Source: Vitis vinifera
Taxonomy: Eukaryota > Streptophyta > Magnoliopsida > Vitales > Vitaceae
Reading direction: 5' to 3'
NCBI RefSeq assembly: GCF_030704535.1
Contig: NC_081810.1
Location: forward strand, 23,784,501 to 23,848,500
Length of the DNA: 64,000 bases
The translations under genes were made by a program, and so were the position numbers. Each line of letters begins with the position of its first letter. The stretch's first letter is position 1. The notes beneath the pieces were generated by a model. That model made no database searches. It was given only the letters and a program-made list of their open reading frames with translations, and was not told where the DNA came from. This document shows, in pieces, positions 1 to 11,757 of this stretch.

Positions 1-1020
1 TATGCACATATATTATAAAGGGGGAATTATGTAAAAATGCACTATTTAGGAATTAAAAAAGAAAATAGAACCCAAAAAAAGCTCTTTCATAGGTATGCAT
101 TTTTGCCTAAAAAAAATCCTTGTTTGATGCATTGGAGTAGTACCCTCCCCACATTGGCTGAAAATGCCCTTAGGGTGCCTTTTTGGCTACCACCCACACC
201 AGCCAATAAGGCAATGCCCTAATTACCCAACCATCCTTTTAAATTAAAAGAATAAATGTTAAACCAAACCTCAGCTTAAACATACATAATTCTCCCAACC
301 TAAATTAAACATACATTAAAATGAAAATTTAAATAAGCAATTAAACCCAACCACTTAGATTTCTCTGGTGAAGCCCTAACCTAGACGAAAGGTTTTCTAT
401 GGTGGAGCCCTAACCCTAACGTGTTCAAGAGGCAGGCCTACCCATTGCTCCATTTGTGCCTAAGGTTCATTGTAGTGTTGATATCGTGTTGGTGAGAAAG
501 AAGGAAGTGGGAAACCCTCATTCCTCAAATTCTTGACCATTATTATTGGGATAAATCACAATCTTAATGTTGTTCGGAGTAGAAGGTACCCGTTTTTTGT
601 TCCTTGTGTCGAGTCTTCCTGTGTTTGCCTTTCTTCAATGTTTAATAAATTGTGTTAGACTCTTCATTCGTTGGGATGAAGCGATTCTGGGTTAGAATGG
701 ATTTGGTTTGTTGTGGATTTGGATTGGCGTGAATGGATTTAGGTATTATAATGTGAAGCCAATTACTATAGGAGATTGTAATGTTTAGTTGTTTTCAGTT
801 CTTGGTTAGGACTAGAGAAAAAACTCTTATCACATTTTCTAGTGGTTTGGATATTTTAGAGGTTTAGTGATTTAGATTTAAAGGTAACAAAAGTAACACT
901 CCTTTAACTGTGGCTACTAGAACCATTTTTTTTTCCTTCTTGTTTCTTTCTTCCTTCTCTATTCATGATTTGGGTAAGCAATTTGGAAGATGTATTGTTG
1001 CAGTCCGGGCCATTATAAGA
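1..1020. other. Intergenic, no gene seen
   Basis: AT-rich sequence with no supported coding region. Short open frames here lack any recognisable domain or codon pattern. A pyrimidine-rich stretch lies near 926-960. I see nothing else to annotate. Confidence 0.5.
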
Positions 1021-1029
1021 TTTCGTGAA

Positions 1030-2510
1030 GAAGATGATGCCTGCTGTCACACCATCGAAAATCACCTTAAATTTTTCACCTAGTGCACGGTGCTAAGGAC
1101 CCCTCCTTAGCCAACCTTCCTTCCCAGTCTTCTCAACACTCACACACAAGCAACAGCAAACCAAAAAGAAACAAGGACACACGAGATTACAGGAATGTCT
1201 TCCCAACTTGTATTAGTTCTCAACCTACAAGATACAAAATTGTTCCCTGAGCCAGAGGATAATGCTTCCAACCCAAGCATTCAGAGATCCTCTTTTTCTC
1301 CTTCCTCTCTCTTCTCTCAAGGCTACAGGAGTCCTATTTAAAAGACTGGCTCTGCAGTTTTTCCCCTGGTGGTGGTGCAATTGCCCAGAACCGCTCTGAA
1401 CTGCTAGTATAACTACCCACCACCCAGATGGTGGCCTGTTGAGAAACCACCCACTTGCATCAGCATCAGTTTTGCCTCAGCCCACTGTCAGTCTATGCAG
1501 CTCCTTGACTTGATCACTAGCTGTCCAAGCTGTATCAGTGTGCCTCCCCCACGCTGATGTGTGAGCCCAAGCCATGTCGAGGTGCCCATGGTCTGGGCCT
1601 GTTGCTTTCCCCCCCTTGTCAGGTTCCGCTTCAACGAGCCATGGCATTGCGCCCATGGCTGTTCCCTCTTGGTGCACAGGGTATTGCGCCCCTGTGCTGT
1701 GCATAGGCGTCCGGGTGCTAATCGACTGTTTGTCTGATGCCCCATCTGGCCATGGCATTACGCCCATGGTCTTCTTGGCTGGCTTGCTTGCACAAGGTTT
1801 AGGCGCCCTCGTGCCGACGCGGGAAGGGGATAGGCCGCATCATGCCCCGTGCTGTTGCAGCCATGGGTTGCATGCCACGCATGTCGTGGAGCCCATGCGT
1901 GCATGCTCAATTGTCATGCATGTCCTAAGCACGCCCAAGGCCTTGCCAGGGTGCCTTCTTGGTGCGGTCAAGGCTCGCCCTTGGTGCTCATCTCCCTTGA
2001 GACACCCCCCCCCCCTTAAAAAGCAATACGGGTCATTTTCAAAGTTTCTGGAGGAGACATCAATATGTCTGAGGAGACATAATGGAAATATTTAAATAAA
2101 TACAAATTAATTTAAATTCCCAAAATATCCCTCTGCACCACTCCTTAGCCCAAGTGCCTTTAAGGTGCGCATGGTGCCTGTCTGGCTTGCCCTTGGTGCG
2201 CGTCTGGCCCGTCCGTGGTGCGCGCGCGGTGCGTATCTGGCTCGCCCGCGGTGCGCGCGCGGTGCGTGTCTGGCTCGCTCGTGATGCGCACGCGATGCTC
2301 GTCTGGCTCGCCCACGGTGCGCGCCTGGCTCGTCCGCGGTGCGCGTCTAGTTCATTTGTGATCCTCACACTAAGCTTCAGGGGTTTAAACCACCAACCCT
2401 CTAGGCTTCCCTTGCTTTCAACCCAGGCTCTCATGGGTGCAAGGCCTACCCATGAGGCCTATTTTTCCCGGTCTAAATCAAGTGGCTAAGGGGCTGACAC
2501 CTGCCTCCTT
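1030..2510. repeat. GC-rich LTR-like repeat region
   Basis: Base composition changes sharply here from AT-rich to GC-rich, especially at 1380-2360. The stretch begins with 'cacggtgctaagg', contains a TATA-like 'ctatttaaaaga' near 1333, carries many CCATGG/GCGCCC motifs, and ends near 'ggggctgacacctg' (about 2490). This layout resembles the long GC-rich LTR or non-coding part of a plant retrotransposon, but no PBS, polyprotein or paired LTR is visible, so the class is inferred. Open frames of 85-173 codons on both strands come from the low stop-codon density of GC-rich DNA and are not called as genes. Confidence 0.35.
2158..2355. repeat. 33-bp GC-rich minisatellite
   Basis: Tandem, imperfect units are built around 'tctggctcgcccgcggtg' followed by 'cgcgcgcggtgcgtg'. 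The clearest units are 33 bp long; shorter ones of about 20-24 bp occur at both ends. It is CpG-dense within an AT-rich locus and lies inside the GC-rich repeat region. Confidence 0.7.
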
Positions 2511-2514
2511 ACTT

Positions 2515-5430
2515 CTTTTTAACCTCACTCATATTCATTGTAGTAACTTCTCTGAATTAATTATGGTTCAAAAACCATAACCCTTATACTAATTAATAAA
2601 ACAATAATGTCAAAAATGAATTCCATTTTAATGTTTATAATCAATAATAAATGAGACTTTAATGTATAATGAATAAACAAATTTATTTTATATATATATA
2701 ACTTAAGGAAGATTTAAATAAATATATTTTTTGATGGGAATGATATTAGATTTTTTAAATAGAATTATATGGAATTGATAAAAAAATTTAAACATTAGGA
2801 GTTATTTTATAAAAATATAGAAGAATAAGAGTTATTGATTAGAGAAAATTTTAAGTTGTAAACCTTTCCATGGGAGAGTAAGTATGAGACCAATGTTGAC
2901 AAGTAAAAATAATAATTTCTGTAGCTGAATTTTCATAATGTTAGAAAGTTTAGTTTTAAAGATTATTGTGACTCATCTTTTAAGCCTACGTGTATTGGGT
3001 ACAATTTCCACCCTTTATTCCTTTATTTTTTCTCTTACTCTTTTAGCTCCGGATAATCTATATCCAGCACCAAGCAAAGAATGAATATAGATGTGTATAT
3101 GGCTTGTACACTTTGATCCAATTCTCCAACATGATCGAGACTCTTGAAAACTTAATACCTTTGGGTTCCAAGCGAAACCTGTTCTGATTTTTTCTCTGAA
3201 ATCTGGGCTAATATGGAGCGGAGACTTGGGCCGAAGCGAGAATAAAAGGCGGGCTATTTTGGGTTTAAAATTATGGATTGGTTTAGGTTTAAAAATGTGG
3301 GCTAACTTCACATCCCTGATTTTTTTCTTTAGAATCCGGACTGATTCGCCGTCGAAATTGGGGCTGGTCCAAAATGAAATGTGGGTTGTTTTGGGTTTAA
3401 AAATATGGACTGGTCTTGCCTTAAAATATGGGCTGATTCACATCAAGATTTGGATTGATCTCTTGGGATTAAAAACTAGATATTTCTTTATTGAGTGAAA
3501 AGTCTCATGTGTGCTGGATTCCCCAATATATTTATCTTATGTCACCTTACCCACCCACAACATCTAGGTTTTACTATCAGTGCCTTAATTTTTCAGTCAA
3601 TTAGTGTTTTAATTTCGTTTTTTCCTTTAAAAATAAAATAAGTAGTGATTTCAAATTTTTTTCAAAAATAAAATAAAATGTTTTTTTTCAAATAAAAAGG
3701 AGTCCCCTTCGAGCGGCCGTGCATATGAAAAATACAAATGCAAGATTATAGTGTAATGTATATACATATATATCTGATATTGAATAGAGGACAAAGTTTT
3801 TGACATTATATAAGTATAAATTCTCTTCAACTAAATATATGTATTTTTATAGTCGTCAGAGTCCTTTTGGGTTTAAAGTGGATAATATCTACATGGTGCA
3901 GGTCATTATAAATGGTATTAAAGTTGATTCCTGACTCCGGCCCCATGAGCGACGTTTGTCTATTTGACCCCACAATGATATGTTATTTATGATATTTCAC
4001 ATTGAATATGATTAAAAGTTTTTGACATTATATAAGTATGTCCTTAATTAAATGGACGCGTGGACTCATAACAAAGTACATACATTTTAGAGTTGTGAGA
4101 ACCTCTTTGAACCCAAAGGGAATAATATAAACACAATTAAATGCAGATTATCCATAAATCTTGGTCCTTATTATTCGCTTTAACCGGACATAAAATTAGG
4201 CCCGGTCCGTGCTTCCCATTAATCAGCATACTTTCCACATTGCATGGCCACTAGTCATCCCATGTCAAGTTTCTTTTGGGTGGAAACCAAGCATATAAAT
4301 ATAAAGAGGTAGGGATTATCATGTCTGGGTTGGCATGGGGTAAAATATATATAACGTGAAACAATGTGAACACACATGTAATGAAAGGGAAGATGTACAG
4401 TTTTTTTAATTGTAATTTCTGCATAATTCACTCTAAAAAATTCATGGTACAGTATACATCACTGTCCAGGTATATCAATCCAAACAACAAGAAGATAAAG
4501 CAGGCAAGATCTAGTGTTGACGTGAGGGCCATAGAGAGCAAGAAAGGTGGAGTCAAGAAGCCCCTGAAGTCACTCATCCAACTGGCTGATTATGACCCTT
4601 TTTCAGTTAAGATCACATCATTGGTGACAATTTTATCAACTTTTACGCGGAGAAGAAGAAGTAAACACCCAGAAAATAATTTCCCACCCTGAATCTTGGA
4701 TTCTTTGAAAACTAAATTTCAAGGCGGATTTTAATTTTCTTCCACTTCGACAACCTACAAGCCAGGACTGGGTCTTCATGATACTGAGAGAGGAGGGAGC
4801 AAGCGCACGACTCTCACCATTCCTGGTCCTACGTGTGCACGTGGCCGGGCCTCAGAAACACAAAAAATATTGGAATTGTGCTTACGTGGAATTCAGAAAG
4901 TGCCATGTATTTTGAATTTCCAGCCTCATGTCTCACTCGACCTTTACTTTTCATGGTTTTTCTCTTCTTTTCCTTTTACTTTTCTGGATGGGGTCTGACC
5001 TCCATGCCAACATTCCATTGACTTCTTCAAATGCCACTTATAAATATTATCTTTTGGAATAATCCATGGCATCCAGCGGTACATCTTTGGTACAATATAG
5101 AAAAATATTGGAATTTAATGTCGGTCATACGTGTCACCTTTGTCTCATCTACATGTCATTACTATGTCATTCTAGGTTTCTTTGCTTTATATTTTAAACG
5201 TGATTTACTACTTTATTTTGATCTCCTTATTTTATACATTGATGTCATGATTTAATTTTTTTTTAAAAATAACTTTTAAAAGTTATTATCTATTCAAGAT
5301 AAGCCAAATAGAGTTCTTAAAAAAAAAAAAAAAAAGTCACAATTTCACTCTTTATAAATAGGATTTATTTAAATGGATATTTAGAAATATTTAATTAGGT
5401 TTAGTTTTTAAATTAAATTAATAAATACAC
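2515..5430. other. Intergenic with degenerate repeats
   Basis: No supported gene. At 3230-3480 the phrase 'ttgggtttaaaaatatggactgg' recurs in degenerate form several times, which explains the open frame there. An open frame of 108 codons at 4366-4692 has no domain I recognise. A poly-A tract lies near 5320. A 223-bp tandem repeat inside this stretch is listed separately. Confidence 0.45.
3770..4175. repeat. Two-copy direct repeat, about 223 bp
   Basis: The string 'gtttttgacattatataagta' occurs at about 3795 and again at about 4018. Each copy is followed by a diverged block containing 'tacattttagagttgtgag'-like and 'cctttgggtttaaa'-like sequence. This is a degenerate tandem duplication, probably part of an old dispersed repeat. 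No coding content. Confidence 0.5.
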
Positions 5431-5433
5431 TTA

Positions 5434-7188
5434 AAGGCCTATTTGGTAACCATTTTCGAAAGCAATTTTGAAAAATAATTTAATTTTTTAGAATAATTTT
5501 TGAAACCATTTTTATAAAATAAAAGTCTATTTGAAAAATTAAAATGTTTTTAATCTATTTTTAATATTTTTAAATATGTTTTAAGAATGATTTTTATATT
5601 TAATATTTTATTTTTAATCATTCTACATGTTTATATAGTTATTTCTTAAAATAATCATAAAAAAATAATAATAAAGAAATATATATTTTCTTAAAACACT
5701 ATATTTTTTGTTCTTAATAATAGAAAATAAAAAATAATTTCTAATTGTCAAACATATTTTTTATATTTGTGAAACCAAGGTTTGGTTAATTTCGGTTTTG
5801 ATGATAACAAAATAAGGTTTAAAACTAATGATTATATTTCAAGTATATTTAGGTAAGACGATTTGCAAAGTGGTAATTACAAAGAGAAATCAAGTCAAAG
5901 AGAAATCATGAAGAAGGAGAAAATCTCAAAAAGAAGTGTTTTTCAAGACCTAGACTTCATAAGATCTCTTTGTAACATTGTTGGTGTACTAGGTTTTTCA
6001 TGCATTACATTTATTTATTTATGTACCAAAATCATCCAAGAGTTCTTTCGTTTTAAATCCTTTAAAATTGGATGATTTCATGTTTTCAACTAAAACCTTA
6101 TGTCAAATGTTTTTCAAACTTATTTAAAAGATTTTAAGTTGAAAAAAATAGTTGTTAAGCCAAAAACGACACAATCGATTGAACCGATCAACGAGCAGGT
6201 CAACCCCCAACTCAACCAGTTGAGGGTGCAAAAAACATTCTCTCTCTTTTAAAATGGTTGTTCAACCGATCAAAGTTAAACCTCAATCGATCGACCCCCC
6301 TTTAACCGGTCGACCCCCACCTCAACAACTCGAGGTCTGGTCAAGGGGTGGTCGAGGTCCAACGATCACCTGCCAAGTATTAAATGTTAACGACTAGTCA
6401 ATCGGTTGACCCCCAACTCAACCAATCGAACCCCCAACAACTAGTTTGATTTTTTTTTCTATAAAAATGCTCAAATCTTCATTGTTTTAAGAGTTTAACC
6501 TTCCAAAATCTTTCTTGAATATATTTGAGCCTTGAGAGAGTATTTTTTAGTGTACCATTGTTCTAAAACTTGCATATCATTAGTGCACCTTTCAATTTTA
6601 GTTTTCTTGTATCATTTGAGCTTAAAGTTTTTGTACTATGATTTTATGAAATCATTTATTTGTAAATCTTTGAAATAAAGAATCTAAATGTGAAGTATCA
6701 TTTAGGGATTCTCAAGTGTAGGGTATCACTTGAAGGGTTGTTCAAGAGTGGGGTATCTCTTAAGAAGTGTAAAGGATGCTTGAAGCCAAAAGTTCAAGAG
6801 AATAAATTGAAACCATAATCTAATTGTATTGCTTAAAGACTTTATCTGGAAGTCTTGAATTAGTGAAACCTCAAGTTTGGAATTAAAGCTAGAGGAGAGT
6901 GGATGTAGGCTAGGTTGCGCTGAACCATTATAAAATCTTATACTTGCCTTCTCTCTTCCCTACTCTTTTACTTTATATGCAATTGTTTTTATATTGTTTT
7001 ATTATATACCTGCATATAATTGTTTTTTACATTCACATAGTTTGAATTTGCAAAAGAAACCATTTTCCTATTCACCCTCCCCTTTTAGGGTGATTACCTT
7101 ATATTGAATTAACCTCATTTTTCTAACAATTTTTTTCTGTTCTAAAGAATAAAAAATTATTTTTAAAAACAGTTCCAAACAAATCCTT
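5434..7188. mobile_element. MITE split by a solo LTR
   Basis: The left end 'aaggcctatttggtaac' (about 5434) pairs with the reverse complement of the right end, 'aaggatttgtttggaac' (right end about 7188). Sub-terminal sequence on both sides is also inverted and A/T-rich ('aaaataattt' type). Without the insertion at 5768-7128 the element would be about 400 bp. The TIR style (GGCCTATTTGG) is typical of small hAT-like MITEs in eudicots; the superfamily is inferred because I did not identify the target-site duplication. Confidence 0.55.
5768..7128 (+). mobile_element. Solo LTR, copy 1 (Copia/Sirevirus-like)
   Basis: The sequence starts TGTGAAACC and ends CTAACA, 1361 bp. It matches, in opposite orientation, the element at 53163-54478 over its whole length, including the 'gttttgatgataacaaa' start, the GATCGA/GGTCGACC-rich middle and the 'ccttttagggtgattac' end. 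Flanks are ATATT and ATTTT (4 of 5 bases alike), compatible with a decayed 5-bp target-site duplication. The CCCTCCCCTTTTAGGGTGAT end motif resembles those of Sirevirus-type Copia LTRs (knowledge of the family). There is no internal coding region, hence a solo LTR. A 70-codon open frame inside it is not a gene; it recurs in copy 2 only because the repeat is conserved. Confidence 0.75.
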
Positions 7189-7800
7189 AAATTTTAATTA
7201 TTTAAAAATATTTTTTACCGTATACATGACAATAATTTTACAATTTCAAAAAAGGGACTCACTTACAACTTTTTGAAATGTAATTGTTATTTTTAATCAT
7301 TTTTATTTATTTATTTATTTATTTATTTTAAATGACCTTCCTCTTTACTTTAAAATATAGAAAATCTATATTTTAAAGTATGAAATGGAAGCTGTAAAGG
7401 TTCATAAAACCGATTATCTTAAATTAAAAATTAAAATAAAATCAAAATATGAGAAAAATATTTTTTTTAGAAATTTCTTGAAGCCCAAAAATAGTCAAAT
7501 ACCATTAGTCTAGTTTCTTCAATGAAGTGCAAGTATGATGGCATGGAAAGCGAAATTCATCTTACTGCCAGACATTTCCAAACTAAGAACAGAATCCATT
7601 AATGGAGTAGTGCGTTAAATTCATTATAAGAAATGAAGAAAGAGTCTACATAAAATCAATTTCATTGCAGTTTTGAAATGTATTTTTTGGGACTTTTCTC
7701 AACCAATCACAACGATTTATAATTGGATAGTCGTTAATCATCACACTCTCTACTTTAATTGCACTTGGCCCCACCCAATAATTAAGTAGTGAAGTAGCCT

Positions 7801-8045
7801 AGGGTTTGTTTGGGAACTCCTTTAAATTTTTTTCTTTTTTTCTAAAATTAACACTAGCTTTAAATTTTAAAAATATGTTTGATAAAATTTTAATAAAAAA
7901 TAATTTTCGAGTAAAAATTCATGGAAAATAAGTTTTAAAAACTATTTTTCATATTTAAATTCGTTCAGAACCGTTTTTAAGAAATATTCTCGAAATCGGT
8001 TTTTTTATTGATGTTTCCAAAAATATTACCAAACAAAACCTTGAT
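7801..8045. mobile_element. MITE, about 245 bp
   Basis: The left end 'agggtttgtttgggaac' is mirrored by the right end 'accaaacaaaaccttg'. The interior is A/T-rich and partly self-complementary. This fits a small non-autonomous hAT-like element sitting in the upstream region of the NAC gene. A (TTTA)n run at about 7304-7330 lies just before it. Confidence 0.55.
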
Positions 8046-9149
8046 TATAATTTATGAGTTACCAAAGCATATAGCATAGTAATTAAAATTTTAGAATATG
8101 ATAAATAAATAATATGTCATATATTAGAATGGAGTTTTCCAACTTGTACGGAACAGAGCGAGCCAATGCTTTGGTAGGTAAGGCCACGAGGGCGCCAGGT
8201 GGGAATTCCTCCATGATGAATCAGAATAATTAAATGATGAGAAATGCCAATTCAAATCATCGCCCTCTTACGTGGTATTACCGTGTGAAGACTGTGTGAG
8301 AAAGATTGAAAGTGTCTTATTCCCTTATTATGCCTCAGATTTCCTCCATAAAATTAAAATGCCACTTTTAAGAGGACACGCTGTACAGTGGTTTTTAAGG
8401 AAGAATGATAGGGAAGAGAAATCCAAGGTTATGTTAGGTTGAAAAAGCATTAAAGGAAAATAAAATGTTTAAAATTAATTATAAATTTATATAAATGTGT
8501 TTGGATACGGTTTTTGAAAATAATTTTTCATTTTAAAAAACATATTTATAAATATTTTATTAAAAACAGGTTTTTAAAATATATGTAAGGTGTTGTTTGG
8601 ATACAACAAATGAAATTATGAAGAATATTTTTGAAAACGATGGAAGTCATGAAGAAGAATCAAGAATATTTTTCATATTTGAGTTTGGAAGAAAAATTTA
8701 ATTCTTAAAATAATTAAAAACCTTTTTCCAACGGCTCGGCTCTCACCACTCAACAGTCAACACATGGTACATTGATGGAGAGAGAAATGAAAAGGGGGTT
8801 TGATGAGAAAAGTAGGAAGGGTGCAGAGAAGAAAGGGTGGGGTGGCGGCACATGGAAGAAGAGAAAGGGGGCTTGACTGGTTCAAAACAGAGTGATTATG
8901 CATGCGTTGGAACTTTGTGACAACATCTCAAAAGCCCCATTATCTCTCCATCATATTCTCTACATAAAAACGCGTGGAAGTGTCTACCCAATCTCCAGAA
9001 CTCCTTACTTTTCTCCATTCACTCGGCAAATTCTTTAGTCTCTCGCCCTTCAAATCCCTCTCTATATATATGCATACGAATATGAATCTGAAGATGACAG
9101 CATTCACCCAACAACCCAAAAAGGCAAAGTAACTGGTTAATCGACAGCA
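8046..9149 (+). promoter_or_regulatory. Upstream region of the NAC gene, with TATA box
   Basis: A TATA-box candidate, 'tctatatatatgcat', lies at about 9061-9073, some 80 bp before the chosen ATG, which leaves a short 5' UTR. An AGTCAA (reverse of TTGACT, the W-box core) is at 8755-8760; functional use by WRKY factors is only a possibility. The rest is unique or weakly repetitive sequence, with no gene. Confidence 0.5.
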
Positions 9150-10082
9150 ATGGAGGACCTCCCACCGGGCTTTCGCTTCTACCCAACTGAAGAAGAACTT
9201 GTCTCCTTCTACCTCCGCATGAAGCTCCGGGGTAAGAGGCTGCAGGAGATCAGCCGGGTCATCCCGGATATCGACATTTATGAGCTGGAGCCAAGTCATC
9301 TTCCAAGTTAATGCCTATTCCTCTTCTTTATGGCTCTCGTAATTTCTCATCCCTCTGTTTTTTTTTGGGTGACTTACAATGTGAAATGGTGTTGCAGAAC
9401 ATGCAGGGGAGGTGTGTAAAGCGGACACTGAGCAATGGTTCTTCTTTACTCCGCGACAAGAGAGGGAGGCCCGGGGAGGAAGGCCTAGTAGGACGACTGA
9501 GTCAGGGTACTGGAAGGCCACGGGCTCTCCCAGCTACGTCTACTCTTCAGACAATCGGGTGATTGGAGTGAAGAAGACCATGGTTTTCTACAAAGGCAAA
9601 GCTCCTGCTGGCAGAAAAACCAAGTGGAAGATGCATGAGTACAGAGCCATTGAAACAGATACAACCACCCTTAACAGTACTACTGCGATTCCAAAGGTAT
9701 GGAATTCCTCTGTTTCTCTCCCCCTCTCTCTCTGAGTATTGCGAATTCTCATTTCCTTTCTCTCTTGCTTTGTATTGATCAGTTGAGGCATGAGTTCACC
9801 CTGTCCCGAGTTTATGTCGTATCCGGGAGCTTCAGAGCATTTGATCGACGGCCCCTGGGCACAGTGGTGAGAGAAGAAACCAGCCAGCAAGTTCAACAAC
9901 ATGCTGCTGCAGCTGCGGTGTCATCTGATGATCATGATCATGATCAGGATACTCAAATAATGGAGAAAACAAGCTCATCACCTGAAAGTTCGTGTTCAGG
10001 AGGAGACCATCTTCATCTCCAAGCCTCCCCGGCACCTATCGACGATTTTCCATGGGATTGGGATCCACTGGATGGGCTTTAA
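9150..10082 (+). CDS. NAC-domain transcription factor, ANAC090-like
   Basis: Three exons: 9150-9306, 9398-9696 and 9783-10082, joined by GT-AG introns of 91 and 86 bp, giving 251 residues. All five NAC subdomains are visible: A ([14 protein letters not shown], residues 4-17), B ([12 protein letters not shown], 37-48), C (WFFFTPR to GYWKATG, 66-95), D ([16 protein letters not shown], 107-122, then TKWKMHEYR) and E ([12 protein letters not shown], 153-164). NAC proteins bind CACG-type sites as dimers through this domain, in the nucleus. The C-terminal part has Ala-, Asp/His- and Ser-rich runs and ends in the acidic, tryptophan-containing [11 protein letters not shown], a likely activation or repression tail. 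Length and exon layout fit the ANAC061/ANAC090 group; that assignment is from memory of the family. A TATA box about 80 bp upstream supports this start, and [10 protein letters not shown] is a typical N-terminus. Confidence 0.92.
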
Positions 10083-11750
10083 ACAAACCATCTTCTCAAT
10101 TCCCAAAAGCAGGGGGAAAAACAGAGTTTGTGAGGGTAGGGAAAGGCGGCTTTGAGCCAGATAGCCTGTAAAATTATTTTCCTTGCTTAAATGTACCAAG
10201 GAAAGTAAAATCAATGTTAACTAAGAAAAATAGGGTTTTTTTTTTTATTATTATTATTTATATTTGGTTACCATAAAAAGAAATGTAAGAAATGGAAAAA
10301 AAACTTCTCCATTTTCTCTGATGCTATGTTTGAATCTTGAAAGCAAAATTCAACGGAAAAAAAAAACAACTAAGGGGAGAAAAAGCAAATAAAAATAAAA
10401 AAATAAATTTTAAATTAATAAAATATTTTAATTTAGTGATAAGTAAAAATAGATTTTTTTTTCTATTTTTCTCAAACCAAACATGGCAAAACCACCTTAG
10501 GCATAAGAGGGGCAAAAGGCCCTCTCAAAATTTTAGAAGTTTTTCCTTATACCTTTTTTTCCTTCCATTCCATAGATTAAGTTAGTAACAGAAGGCTAAG
10601 AATTGGGACTAGAAGAAATGTGGAGAGTTGTGTAGAAGTGAATTGGAGTGAGCTTCCATGGATTTGAGCAGGGGAATGGGCATCATCCTCTTACTTCCAC
10701 CGATTTCAATGTGGTCTCATGCAGCTCAGAGGCACATCTCCCTGTATTTGGTTTGGTGTCACAGCTTTGAGGGCAGCATCAATGGTGATAAAGCCTAATC
10801 TAAGAACCCCATTGACCCACAATGTGTCTGGTTAAGAGAATAAGGTCAATTATGGAGCCATTCTGCTATGCTGCATAAGCCCATCTCTGAAACAACCATC
10901 ACAAACAAACCGCTGGGTGGAAGCCATCATTTCAAAGTTCAAACCTTATTATAAGTCTTGATATTTTCACTTTTTTAATGCTGCTACTCCTTGCTTAAGA
11001 TTCGGAAGTCAATGCAATGATTTTCCGATTTACTACAAAAATAATTATTGAAAAAAGAAACTTTAAAAATAAATCAAAATAAAAATCATCACCTTCTTGT
11101 TGTTATTATTATTATTATTTGATTTTATATTTGTTCTTTCACATCCAAATCATTAGAGTCGGGATGTCAGTGATTTTACAAAATATTTTTAAATTAAAAA
11201 ATATTTAAAAAAAATCAAATGATCAATAAATTTTATAATATTATAAAATCAGTAAAATACTTAAAACTATTTTAATAATAATTTTAGAAAATATTTTTAA
11301 CCTTAAAATGATTTTTTAAAAAATTAAATATTTGACTAAAGGCAGAAAAACATGATTTAAAATCTAGAAAATCATTTACAGTATTTTTTTAAAAAAACAT
11401 TTATAAATGATCTCCTAAAAATATGTTTATAGAAAATATTTTTATTATTCAAGTAAAAATATTGCCTAGAACATTTTTAATAGGAGATTCTCTTTAAAAA
11501 CACTTTCAAAAAACAGATATTAAAATAACAGAAGGAATTACTTTGATTTATAGGATAACATGAAAATCGGAACTTCAAATGTACGGTTCACACCGTCCTT
11601 CCAGAGACTTCGCCATTTTTCCCCTGAACGGTTGTTTTTTTTTTCTTCTGACATATTTCCACGTAGCATTTTGCACGGAAGACAGGAGAACTTCAGGTTA
11701 CAGTGTCCTTTGCTCATCATGCCCCAACACAATGGGACACGCGTCCTTCT
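10083..11750. other. Intergenic, no gene seen
   Basis: The NAC 3' UTR presumably occupies the first few hundred bases. The block 10590-10960 is less AT-rich and looks unique, but has no frame or domain I recognise. 11040-11530 is very AT-rich. Open frames at 11538-11970 on both strands overlap each other and the start of a tandem repeat, and are not called. Confidence 0.45.
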
Positions 11751-11757
11751 CTTTCCT

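Noticed and set aside
1477..2489. Open frames of 85-173 codons on both strands in the GC-rich block
   Set aside because: Overlapping frames on both strands, low-complexity repeats and no domain; explained by high GC.
4366..4692. 108-codon frame upstream of the MITE
   Set aside because: No domain, no clear promoter, and biased Lys/Ser content typical of chance frames in AT-rich DNA.
5863..6075. 70-codon frame, with a relative on the minus strand at 54119-54376
   Set aside because: Similarity arises because both lie in copies of the same solo LTR; not a conserved gene.
9311..9562. Alternative open frame across NAC intron 1 and exon 2
   Set aside because: It is out of frame with the NAC domain; the spliced frame restores subdomains B and C.
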